64,000 bases of DNA, from NCBI GenBank assembly GCA_932294295.1, contig OW028573.1, positions 19,054,155 to 19,118,154 of the forward strand, given 5' to 3'. Positions 1 through 12,909 of this stretch are shown here, piece after piece (the stretch's first letter is position 1; each line of letters begins with the position of its first letter). Source of the DNA: Alitta virens. Taxonomy: Eukaryota; Annelida; Polychaeta; Phyllodocida; Nereididae. The notes beneath the pieces were generated by a model, which was given only the letters and a program-made list of their open reading frames with translations, searched no databases and was not told the origin of the DNA. A program made the position numbers and the translations under genes.

Positions 1-3000
1 GCCCTTAAAGAGATTATAGAAAATAAGTTGCAGTGGCCACCCCACATGGCGTGTGTCACATGTAATCAGGTAAAAAGCAGCACCGGCACAACGGCTGATG
101 AACGGAGATCACCTGAAAGTCAGGCAGGTAGGAGGTCATGATTGGCACGAGGGCAGCCCCTGGCCAGCTGCCTGACCCTAGCTTGTTTCTGTCAGTTTAA
201 CAAGCAGCGCACGTATCATGTCCTAGTTTAATCTGGATAAAGGATGACCTTGCGTCTTGAAGGTCACGTCCTGACAAGGTCGTAGACCATCTCCAGTTCC
301 CACATATAGCCCTCCACATGGCAGACTTAGTGCTGCAAGGCCGTGCTGGTCATTCCACAGGCATATACGCCATCTGTTGGCCGTATGCAGCTATACCACT
401 GATGTTCCTCCTTATCTAGGTCATCTGTAGCGGAAGCCCTTGTCCTCTGTGCAGGAATAATCTCGGTGTGTGTGATTTCAGGCGTGAATCGGCCCAACTA
501 CATGCCATGGCTTAGTTGTGATGTCTTCTTGCTCAGACTGATGTTGGCCAGTTATTCCAGCCTCAGATGAAGAAAGCCATCTGCCGATAATAACTCTGTG
601 AAGAGGATGGCGAGTGGAGGAAACATTGATCCAAAGATGCAGAAGCTGTTTGATGCTCTGACCTCTGGGTGACCTTGGCTGTGCATGCAATGTGCAATGT
701 CGGTCATCGCTCCCTCTTTTACATTGGAAATTAAAGCTGCCAAGAAACCCTTTGGCCTTTACTGCTATTTTACTCCCTCCTAATTCTTTTCTGCCTCATA
801 AACGTCAAAGCTTAATGAAGATAGCAGGGCGTTAGCTCAGCATAACGAAGACGTAGGTTGCCAAAGACTCAGTATCCTATCATCCGTATGCAAACCTAAT
901 GTCGCAGCAAGCGCTTGTTTACTGCCAGGTATTGTGAGAAAGTGAATATATTTACTGAAGTATATTCAATGAAGTCAGCAATTTATCCTTCTTTAAGTTT
1001 GTACCTATGCGAGGCATATACTTTGGTCATTGGTGCTTTGAAATACATACAGGAAAAAACAGAGTGAGGGCAGTGATGAATTAGACAATCTCGATGAGCT
1101 AATCTCTGCCAGATTGATGTCAGACGAAAATAGAACTAGCCAATTAGAGCCACCGATAGTGAGCAATCTTGAGCACAGTGTACTTCCTTCAATGGGGAGC
1201 AGACACTAATTATTTAAATTGCAGCAAAGAAGAATGTCCTTAAAGAAGGCTCCAACACGAGCCTGTGATGTTCCTCCTCTTTGTTTTTGACTTGCAACAT
1301 GAAAACGATGCTTTATTGTGCATGGCATAGAAAGCTGTAGTAAATATAAATGTGTGACCTGGTTGACAAAGAACCTCTTACTCAAGCTGTCGGGTGTTAT
1401 ATTATCCAATTATAGAAGTTTGCAAGCAGCTACTGCAAAGTAACAAATGTCAGCTACTTTTTGGTGGATATTGCTATTGTTGGACTACAATGGGTTCACT
1501 GAAGTGCGCTATAAATAAAAATAAATCTATCATATTGCCCTACTTATATAGCCGTGGTTATATATTCGCTTATGTAACTGCAAGCTACCTAATGTAACCC
1601 TAAGATCTGTGGACAGGCTTAATGCAGTAGAAACCTAAATGGCCTAGAATTGAGAAGAAAATCAGAGAGAGGGATATGGCGCAGGGACATACAGCATCCT
1701 TCAGATTGGTCCTCAGGAGCTTTCATCTCTGACCTGCGTCCTGACGTCTTACGTGGATGTCAGACGCGGGTCATGACGCTGCTTGGAAGCATCACAGGCA
1801 ACGTCAGTGCCACACAAGCAACGTCACTGCCACACATGCTACAGTATGGTAAGCGGACAGGCAGAGACAGCCAGACCGGTGCTCCCTAGTCACTTCGGAG
1901 TGAAAGGCCAGCGTCTAGCCGTCAGTAATGAGCGCCGAGGAGTCGACGTGATGACCATGGAGAGTCGTGACAAGAGGTTCCCCCATAGAACTGTCCACTT
2001 AGCGAGGTAAGCTAGCTGACAATGGCCAGAGCTGGCTACACTTCATTCTGCCTCCTCCTGGAGAGCATTCTAATCAATTGCTACTGTACTTATTACGACA
2101 GTTCGCCTCCTTAGCTCATCCACTGGCTGGTCACTGTCTGGCCATTCCAGCATGTCACGCTCTAAACACATGGCCACTTCTCTTGGCCAAACATGACCTG
2201 CTGCATATAGCACGTCGTCCATCACAGACAGGCCTCATGCAGCCCCCTGGTGTACCCCTACCCTGGTTACATCTAAATTACCATCCTAACATGCAAGAAC
2301 TCAGGAGTATCTTGGAAAGCAGCCCTCTTCCAAATCACACGGCACCGCAGGTTGAAATTGGTGCTGCTACAGTGAAACATTTCCCAAGCCACATTAATCT
2401 GCATTCCGCAAAGTTGATTGAAGTGCTCTGAAAGTGCGCGAAGAGCCGTAAGCCAGTGAGAGCACTTCATTAGGCTTATGAAGTGAAGCCAAGAAATTTT
2501 CCAGGAGGTCAGCACTAGGTCAGGGATCCAAGTGGTCCGGCAATGCCTACAATATTCACAAAGTGATGGAACATCTCTCTTCTGATTGCCACCTGATGGG
2601 CCCTTTATGGTTGGAAACACATAACACAGTTGTATTTATGACTACTCAGTTGTCCTGATGGATATTCTGCACCAAGTAAAGCAATGCCCTGCACTGATGA
2701 CACATGTATGGCTATGGAATGCCTCAGTGACATATGACAGTGTTCCTTGGGCATCCTGCATTTCCCTAAATGAGCAGGGAAGAGCCTGCAGTGTGGTCAG
2801 GGGGAAGAGTGACCACTGGCCATCCATATATCATGATCAGTATGCCTGTTGGGACCAGAGACTCCTCGGCCTTTCAATACTCACTCTCTCATCGCAGGAT
2901 GTCGATTCCATTTCTCTGGTCCCCAATGTAATCTGGCTGCCTTATCTCTATTCCAGCAATAACACGCTTCATCTAGTAATCCTGGTAAACTGTATTTTAT

Positions 3001-4135
3001 GGAAAGCAGCCTTCCTATAAATCAGTCTTAAACCAGGGCGTCCACAATCTAGACCCAGCAGCACTTGCTGACATCTTGCAGCGTCTGATGAATCCCTACC
3101 TATGTTTCCAATCTCCTCGACTTGAGTTAACGAGAAAGCACTTTGGTCACCGAGGTTGGTCTTTCCAAGGTAAACATAGGCCTGATAGCTCACCGGCCTT
3201 TTCTTGCAGTCTGCTTCAACTCTTACCTGTGATTTATACTGAGCACTATACATATGTATGATGAATCGGTCTAACTGAACACCTTAATTACCATACAGAT
3301 ATTGTACAGATCTTGAACTCTTGTTTCCCACAGTATTACTAGAATGTAAATAGTAGAGAAGCATACCGAGCCGAGGCAACAATAGTCGCTTTGGTCTTGA
3401 TAAGTAGATAGAGTAGAGCTCTTGAAGCACTTTTACCCTCCCTGCATCTATCTTCCACTAATCCCCCCTCTGGTCTCCAACGAGATTAACACATTGCCTT
3501 TCAGGAAATTATCAGATCACACAAACTAGTCCGAGACCTTCTGAAAACTAACATTGAAACGGCTTCAGTGTTGCCAAAAAGAACGACGCTGGCAATGAAA
3601 TGTGTGTAAGGATTCTAATGGAGAACCTGAGAATGGTCTTGGAAGCTATTAGCACATGGACCCATTTTCTCTAGAGCCGCAATCTCCATCATGACCCATA
3701 TTCCCATTTGAGGGAATAAGAAGCCATTAACGCCATCCTATTCTATTTAGCTGCACATACATTTTTTGCGGCACATCTCATGAATTCCAAAATATCATTT
3801 GTGACACTAAGTATCTGGCGATTCCTCCACGAATCCTTATCGATCGTCCCCAAACATGTGGAAGACAATTTGTCAAGAATTCTTATTCAAATTTTAGACG
3901 AAAGTGAACTGAGGTGTCTGTTAAGTAATATGATATATGCATACAATATTCCGCACTACGAATGTTAGTGAAATTCAGTAAGACTCTGGCCAGGAAGCCT
4001 ATGTATTCAATACCATTTTCTGTACAGCGCACAAAAAGGCACAGGAACTAGTCAGGAGTGCATCAGAATACTGTCAGTTGTACCTGCTACAGCATTTCTC
4101 TGGCTAATCCCTGCCTGTGCTCCCTTGACAGATGA

Positions 4136-4156
4136 CCCCCCCCCCCCCCCCCCCCC
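4136..4156. repeat. Poly-C tract (21 C)
   Basis: Uninterrupted run of 21 C on the plus strand (G on the minus strand). Long G runs can form quadruplexes and vary in length between individuals. No associated gene is seen. Confidence 0.95.
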
Positions 4157-5896
4157 TTCAACAGAGTGCAACTGTGCCTTTCTCATGGGCAAATAGAATG
4201 AACACCCATTTATTTTCAGACTGCATTAACTTAGCACCTTTGCAATTGAAACAATCCATTACCACGTCCTTGTTTTGATTTCAACTAGATGTGTGCGTGT
4301 CATGATTGCGACAAGTATGTTGCAGAGCGCATGGAGCTCTACGGCCAGTCTCCAAAGTTGGTGGATAGAAGTAAGGAATAATCTATTCTTTCTCCTTAGC
4401 TCCAAGGCTTTTTAATTACACAAATGGCAAGGTGTGACACTCAATAGTTTGCGAAAGTTCCATCAGATACCAGAAAGATTTAGACCACTAATTGACGGGA
4501 GAAAGAATATTGGAGTCTCCAGAAGAAGACATAGGGATTTACATCTCATTTGGAGAGGAATGAGAGACTAGAGCCCATGAAATGTCGGCCATCTCCGTTC
4601 ATAGGTCATCTAGGATGCCGTCACTGGGCGTAAAGACACATTAAGCGAACCACAAGCCCCAAATTGGATATTTCCTCACCAAGTGTTGTGTATAGGACGG
4701 TGTGACTATGAAGGAAACCACTGACTTCCTAGCTAAGTAGGCTACACATCACATAATTAAATATACTGGTGCTAGGCTGGCGGATGACTTCCTGACTGGC
4801 CAGTAGCAGCAGACTCAGCACCCAAGTGACCCAGAGTGCTCTGCAAAGGGACTGGCATTACAACAGGCCAGCTGCCAAAGGGTTAAAGTCACTTTGTTGT
4901 GTCGCTCTAATGAAATAGAGGACACCACCAAATACCATTAAAGCACAATATACGCCCGCCTGTATTCACACTGGCTTGAATGGAGCATAAAGAGGTATGA
5001 CAGAGCGCGCCTCTTTTGGCAGAGGTAGTGACACCAATGGACATAAAGAGATGGAAGGTCGTCGCTGCAACGTTGGAAAGCGCTCACAAGAGCATGAAAA
5101 GGGTGTTAGCGTCAGAGTGGCCATGGAAGGCTAGTTGGTGTAATGGGTTTGTCCATCTTCAAGTGGACATCATTAGAAGCAGCAGGATGCTGTGCTCATG
5201 TTCCAGGATGTGATGCTGCGGATGCTGCTATGAGTGTCATCTTCGCATCATTAGCCAGGTCTCATTAGACGCTGCATGTGGGATATGGCTGCTTGCACAA
5301 TGACCGTCTACCTCGTTACCCACCTCCTCCCTATCTTGCTTACCGTAATCACTCGATTACAAGCCAGGCCTCATTTGCAAATAGTTTCATTTAGGTGCAA
5401 TGGTATTATGGCCTTGAGATTAAATCACCCATACATTAGAATCTCCCCATTTTAAACTGTACAACGTTCCGGCCTTTAATCGAGCAACTAGAGGTTTCTA
5501 CAAACTAATATCATAGGTATGGACCGCAGAACAGTTACTCACGAGCTTTCTTGTTAGTATTCTTTGAATTTTAAGAGCTTTCCACCCTTCCCATGAGATG
5601 GCGTGTGCAACTAACAGCCCAACGTTTACTTTTAAAATGCACAAAAAAGTTATTAGTGTGTTGATGGGAAACCTTGCCTGCATCTCTCATCTGCAAGATG
5701 CGCATTTCTTAAGCCAGGAGAGTTGTTGGGAGAGCAACACGTTTGGAAGCCATTAGGCCGATGTTTCTAGATCGTCAGCACTTTAATTAGTCATGAAGTT
5801 TATCATAAGCAAGCACATTGCCAGCCGAGCAGCGGTGTCTGCGACTATTAAAGCACCACAGCCCTCAGCAGTTCAAACAAGCGATCTATCTTGAAT

Positions 5897-5931
5897 CTGC
5901 TGCTGCTGTTGTTGCTGCTGCTGCTGCTGCT
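5897..5931. repeat. CTG/TGC trinucleotide microsatellite
   Basis: About 11 CTG-type triplets interrupted by two TGT/TTG units. A chance ORF across it would encode an alanine run, but there is no other sign of coding. Confidence 0.9.
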
Positions 5932-8543
5932 AAGAATGGCAGCATCTTCTGTGTACTCTCTAAGGGAGGAATCCGTGCGCATTTCATGACCAGAGAAGCT
6001 CACACCAAACTCCCCAGCCCTCCCATGCAGTCCCTATAACTCTCTCTTTTATGTACAGCAGCTCTATGACAAGCCATATCGACGACTTAGAGGGTAGCAT
6101 CAGGATCATGAATATGAGATGTACCTGCAATGCGCTCTAGACTACAATATCTGATTTATTATATATGAGGAGGCAAGACAATAACTGTCTGATGGGATAA
6201 AATAGATAGAGGGCTGCTTGACCTCAGTGAGTGATAATGCCCACCACGAAAGGTTGAGGCTACTCGGCCACTACATTACCTAGCTACTACAGCACATTGT
6301 TTTATTAATGTTCACTGACACTCTCACCTAGTACTGACATCTGTTTGATTTGCAACCATTTCTCTCCCCAGGACAACACCAAAAGACGACATAAAATGCA
6401 GTTAACGTTCTATGAACAGACAGCTCTATCAAAAATCGGCCTCCCAAGATAAAATGTTACGTGTTGCAAGGGACAGAAACACAGAACAAAATCGTTATGA
6501 TTGACAGGTATTTTTTATGTTCAGAAGATTTAATTTTATGATTTCGCCAACATGTGGCTTCCTATTGAATGTGTTAGTTAGTGGGTAGAATGATCAGGCA
6601 GACATGGCGGCACCTGGCGACACTTCCAACGTTTCCTATTTGCCTGATAGTTTGCATGCTTGCCTGGCAGCTCATTCATATGAACAGTGGACGCCCACCT
6701 CACGACCACCTAACTACTCTGACCACCTACTCCTTGACATTAAGACTGCTGAGATCCAGCCACTTTGTATTTCACAGTAATGTCTGATGTCTGAAGCTTA
6801 GAGAAGCTTCGGTTGTATTAAAGATTGGAGTCAACACCATGTTCCACATCTAGCCGTTTTACTTGCCCCAGCATAGATACCAACATGTAGTACAATTTGC
6901 AGCTAATTGAACGTTCCATGTATCTAAGAAGCCCATAAGAGTGCTCGGGCAGGAATTCGAATCCAAGCACCTTCAAGAGATAGCTGGGGTCACTGAGTAA
7001 ATATTCCTGTTCAGGGTTCACATCACTGTAAAGCACCTCTGAATTGAAACCATCTCGCCAGTTAGGCAAGTAAATCTCATAACAAGGGCGGATTTTAACG
7101 ATAAGATCTATGGAGCTTAACAGTGTACCAGAAGAACAGTGTGCAAGATGTAGCGTATAGTAGACATTTTAAAGACCATGTTGCAATTAAGACAAGTACT
7201 TCATACACTAATGTACAGTTTACTGCACTGTCATGGAAAGGGCAATGTACCGTATAGTAGCCAGTGGACGACCAAACTGATGGTTCCACATAGAGACGGG
7301 TCTGGCGTGCAGCCCTGCTACTAACTCCATGTTAAACACGGGTCATTAACTGCAGGGATTTAGACACACTCCTGATTACATTGACAAAGCCCAAGATAGA
7401 TCTAATCCACGATCTAGACTGGAGCAGGGGCAAACAGGCAAAAAACAATAGCATGACATCCATCAGGACCCCAGGAATCCAGGACTGGCATGTTGAATTG
7501 AAGGTCGTTCAGAGCCAAGGTCAGGGTGACAGAGGCAACTGGGATAATGTTGACAGAAATTCTTTACTGGACCAGTCAACGGGTCTTTGGGTCAGGTACT
7601 AACAAGACACAGTCCTCCCAAACTAGCCTCATTATCCCAGCAGCAAGCGTTGTCGGGCCTGTCACCACATTTCACTACCCATATCACAATCCTTGTGAAT
7701 GCATAGGACAGCAGCCAGCATCACTCTTAACCTAGCACCATGACATTTCTGTCAAAAGGTAACTAGCTCTTGCCCCTAACTCACCTCCCCTCATTAATCT
7801 ACATAAACTGTGTCTATTCTGAGCTCTTTCATACACTACATAGAATCCAACAAAACTCAGTACACCGGTACTAAAATGGTGATATTTGTCACCAACATTT
7901 TGAGTAATTTTATATTCTCCGTTCATAAGATCTGTAGAAAGAAGATGTTATTACTGAACACGTTAGAGGTGTATTCACATTTCACTGCATACTGTGGTAC
8001 TGCACACTTCGTACATTTACCTGGCAACATTTGCCTGAATTGTGATAACAATCCCAACATAATACTACACATATATACTTATTGTGTGCCATCAAAAAGA
8101 CATTGATGAGGCGGCGGCCGGTTACTACAACATATTATGCATATTGGTCTACTTAAATTGGCAGAGCAGAAAAGGCTGACAGCAGTGTGAGCCTCAAAGC
8201 AGCCTTCACAGAGGATGGCTTGTGTATTCCAGACATGACAGAAATCCTAAGGGATTATGACCAAGTATGTTTAGTCCAGTGTTTTCATTATCCTCCCATA
8301 ATGAGTGTAATCATGTAGCCTGCTTGTGTGCTATGTCTCCAGAGGAACTAGCTTCTCATCTTTCTGCACTTATTATACGACGTTGCCATGGAAGCATATG
8401 TCCATTATTATATCAACTATCTAACGGGAGAGGTTCACACTTAGGTCGAAGAAGGCAAATTCGTGGATCAGAAGTTTAGCCCAACTCCAAGGCCACTGCA
8501 ATGTAAAGACTACTTGGAACGGCCTAAAACTAATTAAAACGTT

Positions 8544-8618
8544 AACACCACAAATTAAGACCACCTCGGTATTTAGACCACTTTGTAGATACCCATGAGT
8601 GGTCTTAATTGTGGGGTT
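8544..8618. mobile_element. Small hairpin MITE with pogo/Tigger-like termini
   Basis: The left arm (8544-8564) and right arm (8599-8618) are inverted copies with one substitution and one indel, sharing AATTAAGACCAC. The loop continues the fold with GGTAT at 8569-8573 and ATACC at 8589-8593. Outside the right arm, the reverse complement reads TATAATGGAGAACCCCACAA, resembling the CAGTGGAACC-type ends of pogo/Tigger-like elements, which insert at TA. It is too short to encode anything. Related ends occur near 28.8, 29.8 and 40.26 kb. Confidence 0.55.
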
Positions 8619-9836
8619 CTCCATTATAGCTGCTGCATGGACGATGGTAAACAGACGGATGGGTGGCTGAAGTACTCTACTTGCTAATTATCCCATAAGG
8701 GATGCTTTAACTAGCCAGCCATGGAGATTGATATATTGCCTGAGCATGTGGTTTGACATGACTATTTGTTCTGCCACTAAATATATACAGTTTGAATAAA
8801 TAGGCTTCTAAACTGTTGCCAAGTTATCGTTGGGGCTGATGTAAGATTTTGTGTTGTTGCTAACAAAAACTATAAATGGAACAAAATATATAAAGTAATA
8901 AACTTGAACGTCGTCAATATGTTTTTGTCTCTTCTAGATATCATAAAGTGAGAAGCAAATAAAAACATTGGCATGCTTCAAACAAAGCTTTTGCAACACA
9001 TTTATCTCACGAATTCCTCACAGAACACGTAATGTGGAACATTGCTTGGTTTAATTTAAAGAACTGCACGTATAAAATAACACAGCAAGCCTTACATGTC
9101 TAGCCTTGTTATTTGGTGGGTTTCCATTTTAGCTCCAAGTATAATGCTGTGTTTGTCTTTTATAACAAGATTGTAAATGGAATAGAAGCCATAGAACCTC
9201 ATCAGAATTCTGAAGAATGAAGAGTTCTTTTCTTTTAAAGTCTACAAAAGTGCAACAGACCATCTGGCATGACCAGCACGGGCCTTTGCAAGCGGACGGT
9301 GATACAGATCGTCATGGGTCCAGCTAATTTGTCAGTATTTTGCATTAGGTAGACTGGGTCATTTCTCAAGAGAGATGGGGTGCCCCGGTGGCTTGTCTGC
9401 ACAATCTGAGAGAGAGAATACTCCAGCAGCCTAATGTATAATTCATAGTGCCCAGCAAGCACAGTCTCTGTTGAAATATACCAACTGCTAAAATACATGG
9501 GCTGCATTAACCCTAGTGTATCAATTCATCACGTAAACATTTAAACAATACAAAAGCACTTGGCAGGTATCGCCATCAGACATCTCACCATGCATGTGTA
9601 TTTGTCGCCATGCAAAGCTTAAATATCAGCTTCTCGGCTTGACATAATGTGTGGGATTGCGCTGCTATAGAATCACAATATCAGACTGTCTGTCATATGG
9701 TTGTTGTATAATCCTCACTGGAGGAAATGGGAGCCTGTGGAGACTGTGTACTTTCACCTAGTGCCAGCAAATGCATGTGGGTGTTCGCCAGAAGCAGAGA
9801 GAGAACCCGTTGCAGGTTTTAGTAAACAGACTGCTG

Positions 9837-9916
9837 GCTATGGGATGGCTATATGGGATGGCTATGGGATGGGCTATATGGGATGGCTGTGGGATGGCTA
9901 TATAGGATGGCTGTGG
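9837..9916. repeat. GGGATGGCTAT-type minisatellite
   Basis: About seven imperfect units of the form (TAT/TGT)GGGATGGC(TAT), alternating in length, form a short tandem array. There is no coding evidence; short ORFs through it are low-complexity readings. Confidence 0.85.
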
Positions 9917-10625
9917 CACTGACTGTGATGCTGGCTATGAAGGGAGCCAGAGGATTATAGGCGTGAAATAAAAAGGGGCTGGACTGAGTGGGGTCTGGAA
10001 GGGAAGAGGCGCATATCGACGAGGGTTGTTTCGGCGGAAATAGTCGCAATGGTTGGTCACGTGTGATATGGATGCGGAAGGCACTGGCAGAGACAGCAAA
10101 GACAGCCAACCAGAGACAGCGGCTTTATTGGTGGAAGGAGGGGGCACCGAGATGCTTCTCATCTCTCTCCACTGTCTTTGCCATTTCAACTTCACATCTC
10201 AGTGACGCTAGTCTCATATCGAACCAGAGCGGTGCCTTCTGGCATTGTCCACATTTCCAATTGCAATTTCTCACAACTCTCGGCACAACTCTCGGAAGAG
10301 CCAGATTTCTCACCTCAGAGACTAGATTAGAGCGGTGTGCAAAGCCCCCTGGTCATATTTGAGTTGTAGCACTTGGAGCAGCCAGTGGCCATGAGAGCTG
10401 GCTCATATTGAGGGTTAGTGTTGATGTGACTTTCCTATAATCTGTCTTGCCTGCTTGTCCCTGTCTGCTTGCTGCCTGCACTTCCAAGACGAGAATGACT
10501 GATGCATCAATAATTCTCCAAACTTTGCGCTAAGTCTTTTTGGATACACTGACCCAGGGATGAAGTGAAGTGGCCGGATGACCTGTGGCTGGCTCGGCTC
10601 ATGTCTGACCTCAGGTCCCCGTTTA

Positions 10626-10670
10626 AGCCCCGTTCCCACATAGCCGAGTTACTCGTAGTCAACTCGTAGT
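10626..10670 (+). repeat. Element 1 left terminal inverted repeat
   Basis: 45 bp identical to the reverse complement of 12910-12954. It contains the pentamer ACTCG three times (once within GAGTTACTCG), the motif that dominates the internal arrays. Confidence 0.92.
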
Positions 10671-10872
10671 ATTACGTAACACGCCTCTCAGGCCCAACTC
10701 TTACTAAACTCTGCGATTACTCCTCGCACTCGAGAGATGCTCGGCGAGAAACTCCTGAGTCTCGTAGCGAACTCGTGAGATTTGGAGCCGAGTTTGCCGA
10801 GTCTCCCGAGTATGCCGTGCTGCACGGCACACTCGGCGGATTTTCAGGAGTTTCAAAATCTTGGTCATGTCT

Positions 10873-11091
10873 CGCCGAGTTACTCCTCGAACTCGCCGAG
10901 TTACTCCTCGAACTCGCCGAGTTACTCCTCGAACTCGCCGAGTTACTCCTCGAACTCGGCGAGTTACTCGGCGCTATTTTCACTCGTATTACACTCGGGG
11001 AGATGTTCAGGAGTGCGAGGAGTAACTCGGCGAGTTGTAGGAGTAACTCACCGAGTTGTAGGAGTAACTCGCCGAGTAACTCGTCGAGTTC
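10873..11091. repeat. Element 1 left subterminal 21-bp arrays, head-to-head
   Basis: About five units of a 21-bp repeat (core CTCGCCGAGTTACTCC) run from about 10873 to 10975. After a 30-bp spacer the same motif runs in the opposite orientation (GAGTAACTCGGCGAGTTGTAG) to about 11091. Each unit has the near-palindrome ACTCGGCGAGT. The 21-bp spacing equals two helical turns. It is CpG-rich against an AT-rich background. Confidence 0.85.
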
Positions 11092-11105
11092 GGATTTGAC
11101 AATAG

Positions 11106-11660
11106 ACCAAATATTAAGCGAGATATTCGTCTGAGAAGGCGGTTGTCTGGCGGCGGCTGCTGCTCCATTTATATTATTCCGATTTTCGTCAAATAAAGAT
11201 TGTTTTGTAGTATAATTCATAGTGACTCCATAGGTATTTTCGGATTGAAAATAGACCAAATATTAAGCGAGATATTCGTCTGAGAATGTAGCTAGGTTGG
11301 CGGAGGCAAACAGTGGTGCTCTCGCAGACGTCCACGCCCGGACTGTATCAATGCAGGTAAGGCTGAGCGCTACTTTAAAAGACTGCTGCTCCCCTAATAT
11401 TAGTCCGATTCTCGTCAAATAAGAATGCATTTTAGTATAGTTCACACTGATTCCATACGTGTTTTCGGATCGAAAATATACCAAATATTAAGCGAGATAT
11501 TCGTCTGAGAAGGCGGTTATCGCGGCGGCTGCTGCTCCATTTATATTATTCCGATTTTCGTCAAATAAATATTGAATTATAGTCGAGTTCATACTTATTC
11601 CACACAGATTTTCAGATTGAAAATAGACCAAATATTAAGCGAGATATTCGTCTGAGAAGG
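11106..11660 (+). repeat. Element 1 internal core units (150-220 bp, near-tandem)
   Basis: The block beginning ACCAAATATTAAGCGAGATA recurs at about 11106, 11256, 11480 and 11628, with a fifth copy near 12530. Each is preceded by a TCCGATTTTCGTCAAATAAA stretch and a CGGATTGAAAATAG stretch. One unit is longer because it carries an extra 70-bp GC-rich insert with GGTGCTCTCGCAGACGTC. The same units form the core of element 2. Confidence 0.85.
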
Positions 11661-11806
11661 CAGGTAGTCTGGCGGCGGCAAGGTGCTCTGTGTATGGCCC
11701 TGACTTGGTGTAGTCAATATTTTTGACCATTTTATATACATTGTTTGGATGAGCTTTATTGCAATTCATTTCTACTCATTCTGCCAACTGCCATGACTGT
11801 TATGTC

Positions 11807-12084
11807 AATTGCTATTAGCATTTTGAATGATACAAAGAATGGGTGTAGAGCATACAGCAAATTCAATACATGTGTCAATTGCCTAATTGCCTAAATTGGG
11901 GTTCTTTGACCTGTCATTTCATGGTTTGTTCAAAGATGACACAGTAATTGCTATTAGCATTTTGAATGATACAAAGAATTGGTGTAGAGCATACAGCAAA
12001 TTCAATACATGTGTCAATTGCCTAATTGCCTAAATTGGGGTTCTTTGACCTGTCATTTCATGGTTTGTTCAAAGATGACACAGT
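11807..12084 (+). repeat. 139-bp tandem duplication inside element 1
   Basis: Two head-to-tail copies, near identical, begin AATTGCTATTAGCATTTTGA at 11807 and 11946. Element 2 has the same sequence only once (about 35079-35220) plus a partial inverted copy, so the duplication happened after the two elements diverged. Confidence 0.88.
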
Positions 12085-12617
12085 AATATGACATTGTCTT
12101 GATTGTCATTCACAATTACAAAAATATGTAATTGCTTTCATTAATTAAAAGCAATATATTTAATTGTAATTACCAGGCAATGATTATATTTGTATAACTT
12201 TCTTATCTTTTTGTGTTAATTTGAATCTTATTGTGATATTATGATCAGTATAAATTTGTGTATATTTTGTAAAATTTAAATCTAATATTGATATTGTAAT
12301 TAGTATTTGTGATTTGATCTGTGATTTTATTTGCTATATTTAATTTACTTATACTGGTGCTCCCTGAAGCGTCCGCGCCCAGACTGTATTAATGCAGAAA
12401 GCTGAGCGCTTCTTTAAAAAGCTACTGCTCCCTTAATATTAGTCCGATTTTCGTCAAATAAAGATTGTTTTGTAGTATAATTCATAGTGACTCCATAGGT
12501 TTTTTCGGATCGAAAATAGACCAAATATTAAGCGAGATATTCATATGAGAATGCAGGTAGGCTGGCGTCGGCCTATCATTCGATGGGTGACTCGTCGCTG
12601 TCGTAGACACCTTGCTT

Positions 12618-12855
12618 CACCCGGCGAGTTACTCCTGGTACTCGGCGAGTTACTCCTGGTACTCGGCGAGTTACTCCTGGTACTCGGCGATTTACTCCTC
12701 TAACTCGCCGACACTCTCCTCGAGATCGTTCACTAATTGGCTGCAACTCGGCGAGTCACTCCTGGTACTCGGCGAGTCGCTCGCTGAACCCGCCGAGTAA
12801 CTCGGTGAGTAATTCGGCGAGTAATTCGGCGAGTCACTCCTGGTCACTTTTTCCG
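12618..12855. repeat. Element 1 right subterminal 21-bp array
   Basis: Units of the form GGCGAGTTACTCCTGGTACTC (21 bp) repeat from about 12622 to 12690. They are followed by scattered GGCGAGTCACTCC and GTAACTCGG units up to about 12855. The core motif matches the left array, but the spacer differs (CCTGGT instead of CCTCGA). Confidence 0.8.
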
Positions 12856-12909
12856 CAAAAATTCGTCGCCAACTCCTCGAATTTTGGGTGTTACGTAATT
12901 TTTGTTATT

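Larger units (their letters stand above)
1..10625. other. Gene-free sequence, no recognised coding region
   Basis: All open frames are short, lack family motifs and overlap on opposite strands as chance ORFs do. I found no exon with a plausible acceptor, donor and recognisable protein. The contents I can name are a poly-C tract (4136-4156), a CTG/TGC run (5897-5931), a hairpin MITE (about 8544-8618) and a GGGATGGCTAT minisatellite (about 9837-9916). It could be intergenic or an intron of an unrecognised gene. Confidence 0.6.

Noticed and set aside
10873..11091. Regular repeats that could suggest a CRISPR array
   Set aside because: The repeats are 21 bp without unique spacers of CRISPR length, inside a TIR-bounded eukaryotic transposon, with no cas genes.
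10717..11259. 180-codon ORF, the longest in the window, with SSRSNSAS-type and ELLLQLAELL-type repeats on the two strands
   Set aside because: It lies across the 21-bp arrays of element 1. All frames on both strands stay open because the 21-bp unit is a multiple of three without stops. It is low-complexity and not a gene.
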